Source: Microbacteriaceae bacterium
Lineage (GTDB): Bacteria; Actinomycetota; Actinomycetes; Actinomycetales; Microbacteriaceae
Length of the DNA: 36,242 bases
Direction of reading: 5' to 3'
Assembly (NCBI GenBank): GCA_947443745.1
Contig: CANEXL010000007.1
Location: 1 to 36,242 of the forward strand
How positions within the stretch are numbered: the first letter of the stretch is position 1; each line of letters starts with the position of its first letter. Positions 34,412-36,242 of the stretch are shown one piece after another. The translations under genes and the position numbers were made by a program. Below the pieces are notes generated by a model that saw only the letters and a program-made list of their open reading frames with translations, was not told the origin of the DNA and searched no databases.

Positions 34412-35491
34412 ATGCTTCTTGTTCCCTCCAGAACCCGTTCCTTCCGTCACCTTTTTTCTCGGCTTGTGGCCGTGTTCGTCGTGACGGCGATGGCCTCCGT
34501 TCTCTTGGCAACGTTGTCACCGGGCCTCGCCCACGCGGATGACTCTCAAAGTTTTTCAGGTGCTCCGGCAGACGGCGATCACTCGGATTCGACCCGAACA
34601 CGATTCACCTTCGGCGGAGATCCCGGTCAGTCAATTACAGACTCGTATTACATCGAAAACACAGGAACTTTGCCCCAGGATGTTACGGTCTACGCCACGG
34701 ACGCATATAACGCGGATGACGGAACGTTTTCGCTCCTCGACGGAAACGTTGCCCCTACAGGCGTCGGTACCTGGATTTCTCTGGATGGTGCTCCGCGCCA
34801 AGTCATCACGTTGGCACCGCAGAGCTCGAAAGTAATTCCTCTTACCTTGACTATCCCCGCTGATGCACGACCGGGCGATCACGTGGGTGGAATCATCGCT
34901 TCTGTCGTGAGCCCGGATGGCCAAGTCAAGCTTGAACGTCGGGTGGCCTCCAGACTGTATGTCCGAGTGTCGGGGGAGCTCCAGCCCGCACTCACGGTTG
35001 GCGGTCTCTCCGCGACCTACCAGCCGGATCTGAACCCGTTCAACGGGCAGGTCATTTTGACGTACACCGTTAAGAACACGGGAAACGTAGCGCTCAGTGC
35101 GAATACGGTGTCTTCCGTCACGGGCCTCTTCGGCATGCCACTCTCGGGCGTCACCACGTCAACGATGCCCGAAATCCTCCCCGATGGCTCACACGTGATC
35201 ACGGTGGCCGTTCCCGGAGTGTGGCAATGGATCTGGATGAACGCCTCAATTTCCCTCGCCGGCACAATTGATAAAAATGCCCCAAGTCCGGGCGCCATGC
35301 CCACCGCGACCCGCGAGGCATCAACATGGGCAATGCCGTGGGCGTTGCTGATTCTTCTCGTTGCCGCAGGATTCGTGCACTTCTACATTCGTTACTCGCG
35401 TGCCAACAACGAGCGACGCTCTCAGCAGTGGTTGGAATACACCGAAGCTGAGGCGCGCCTTCGCGCTCGAGAGGAAACACCCGAATCGTGA
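34412..35491 (+). CDS. DUF916/DUF3324 WxL-interacting membrane protein
   Basis: A 359-residue protein. A signal peptide of about 43 residues ends near LAHA|DDSQ. A beta-rich DUF916-type domain follows (about 60-180: FTFGGDPGQSITDSYYIENTG, VIPLTLTIPADARPGDHVGGIIAS), then a DUF3324-type domain (about 185-290: ILTYTVKNTGNVALSANTV). A C-terminal membrane helix (about 305-325) and a charged cytoplasmic tail follow. In Firmicutes this architecture is the WxL-interacting protein, which binds peptidoglycan and WxL partners at the cell surface. The WxL-like protein at 32358 is the natural partner. The stop overlaps the next gene's GTG (GTGA), showing coupling. Confidence 0.9.
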   Translation: MLLVPSRTRSFRHLFSRLVAVFVVTAMASVLLATLSPGLAHADDSQSFSGAPADGDHSDSTRTRFTFGGDPGQSITDSYYIENTGTLPQDVTVYATDAYNADDGTFSLLDGNVAPTGVGTWISLDGAPRQVITLAPQSSKVIPLTLTIPADARPGDHVGGIIASVVSPDGQVKLERRVASRLYVRVSGELQPALTVGGLSATYQPDLNPFNGQVILTYTVKNTGNVALSANTVSSVTGLFGMPLSGVTTSTMPEILPDGSHVITVAVPGVWQWIWMNASISLAGTIDKNAPSPGAMPTATREASTWAMPWALLILLVAAGFVHFYIRYSRANNERRSQQWLEYTEAEARLRAREETPES

Positions 35492-36242
35492 CGAAGATGC
35501 GCCGTCCTTTTGTGACGTTCGGTGCCTCGTCAATCATGATGGGCGCGGGCGTTGTTCTCGCCATTGCCCTCGGGAGTTTTCTGAGCCCACAGTCGTCACG
35601 GGCGGTTGAAGTTACTCCGACGCCAGTAGGTATCGATGTCATCGTGCCGGTAATCGTCGTGCCGCCTGAGCCAACGGTCGGCGCCATCATCCCCGTGGGA
35701 GCTGCCGCTGATGCGGCCCAAGTCGAGGTCGTCGTCTCGGGGCTTCAGCCGTACTCGTATTTCGAGCTCTATCTGCGTTCCACGCCAGTGCTCGTAGCGA
35801 GCGGTTTTGCCGACGGTACGGGTACTTTCAAGGTCACCATTACATTGCCGACCACCCTCGACGCGGGAACGCATTCCCTTGAAGTCAAGGCAACAGACGC
35901 GGCGGGACAGCCCTACACAAAGACTGTCAGTCAGTTTGCGATCACGGCGGATCGCCGCCTTGCCGGAGCCGGTCCGGGTTCGTCTCTCATCTCCTCTACG
36001 GTGACCTCTGGCGCGACGGGTAACGGCGACGGCGCTGTCTCGTCTTCGACGCAGACGACACAAACCGATGACGCTGCCGCGGCTGCGGCGCTCGGCCCCG
36101 ACCCCTTCAATTTGGGCGGCGTTCTCTACATCGGCGGTGTGAATGTGTCGACGGTGCCCACACCCTCACCCCGCGGTGGCACTCTCGTTCTCGAGATGAC
36201 GATCAAGAACGTGTCGCACCCCACCTTCGACTCGAGCATGGA
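35488..36242 (+). CDS. Large surface protein, 3' end beyond the window
   Basis: An open frame starting at GTG 35488 (MTKMRRPFVTFG) runs without a stop to the last base, giving at least 251 residues. A signal or anchor helix lies at about residues 12-37. Then follows a beta-sandwich-like domain (VEVVVSGLQPYSYFELYLRS...GTGTFKVTITLP...DAGTHSLEVKATDAAG) of the kind found in actinobacterial surface proteins. Next is a Ser/Thr/Gly/Ala-rich linker, then the start of another beta domain (LVLEMTIKNVSHP). It overlaps the DUF916 gene by 4 bases and so belongs to the same transcript, probably as a further component of the surface assembly. The C-terminus, including any anchor, cannot be seen. Confidence 0.75.
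   Translation, partial: MTKMRRPFVTFGASSIMMGAGVVLAIALGSFLSPQSSRAVEVTPTPVGIDVIVPVIVVPPEPTVGAIIPVGAAADAAQVEVVVSGLQPYSYFELYLRSTPVLVASGFADGTGTFKVTITLPTTLDAGTHSLEVKATDAAGQPYTKTVSQFAITADRRLAGAGPGSSLISSTVTSGATGNGDGAVSSSTQTTQTDDAAAAAALGPDPFNLGGVLYIGGVNVSTVPTPSPRGGTLVLEMTIKNVSHPTFDSSM

Overview
The window looks like a chromosome segment of a Gram-positive, moderately GC-rich actinobacterium, most likely of the family Microbacteriaceae. Supporting signs are the actinobacterial-type SerC, a DtxR/IdeR regulator, a bacterial XPB helicase paired with a helicase-associated protein, a cold-shock protein followed by a DUF3027 protein, a galU / acetyltransferase / SepX-GlpR-like block, GTG and TTG starts, and many genes whose only initiation signal is a TANNNT hexamer 5-7 bases before the start codon (leaderless-type). 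This assignment rests on gene content, not on a database search. I see no transposase, integrase, phage gene or CRISPR array.

Layout: 1-189 is non-coding with two perfect inverted repeats. 190-2885 (minus) holds an orphan WXG100 protein, then a sensor kinase and its OmpR-type response regulator. 3037-6719 (minus) holds the XPB helicase, its helicase-associated partner and a small membrane protein. 6791-7838 (plus) holds the cold-shock protein and an overlapping DUF3027 protein with a long poly-aspartate tract built on a GAT microsatellite. serC (minus, to 9001) faces a DtxR-family regulator (plus, from 9092). An NlpC/P60-like exported protein, an HNH nuclease, tRNA-Arg(CCT), a GT39-type membrane protein and a very large SF1 helicase-like protein (13426-17313) follow. 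The last has lost the Walker A lysine and apparently the Walker B glutamate. A small basic protein, an FmdB zinc ribbon and 5-formyl-THF cyclo-ligase come next, then galU, an acetyltransferase and a SepX/GlpR-like membrane protein.

21363-23945 holds a lytic transglycosylase directly followed by a PASTA Ser/Thr kinase with an altered catalytic loop (HRDVT instead of HRDxK). 24046-28126 is a phosphate transporter block in the order pstC-pstA-pstS, without pstB inside the window. PstA has a long N-terminal extension, and PstS ends in a Gly/Ser linker and a membrane anchor. Two more exported proteins with periplasmic-binding-protein character follow: one of 923 residues with a C-terminal anchor, and one of 387 residues.

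32358-36242 is a cell-surface locus: an Ig-like plus WxL-like protein, a small anchored protein that repeats the first protein's N-terminal domain, a DUF916/DUF3324 (WxL-interacting) membrane protein, and a truncated large surface protein. Together with the neighbouring binding proteins this is the best candidate for an undescribed system: an actinobacterial WxL-type surface assembly beside a phosphate-uptake cluster with three binding-protein-like genes. The physical link is seen in the sequence; a functional link is inference.
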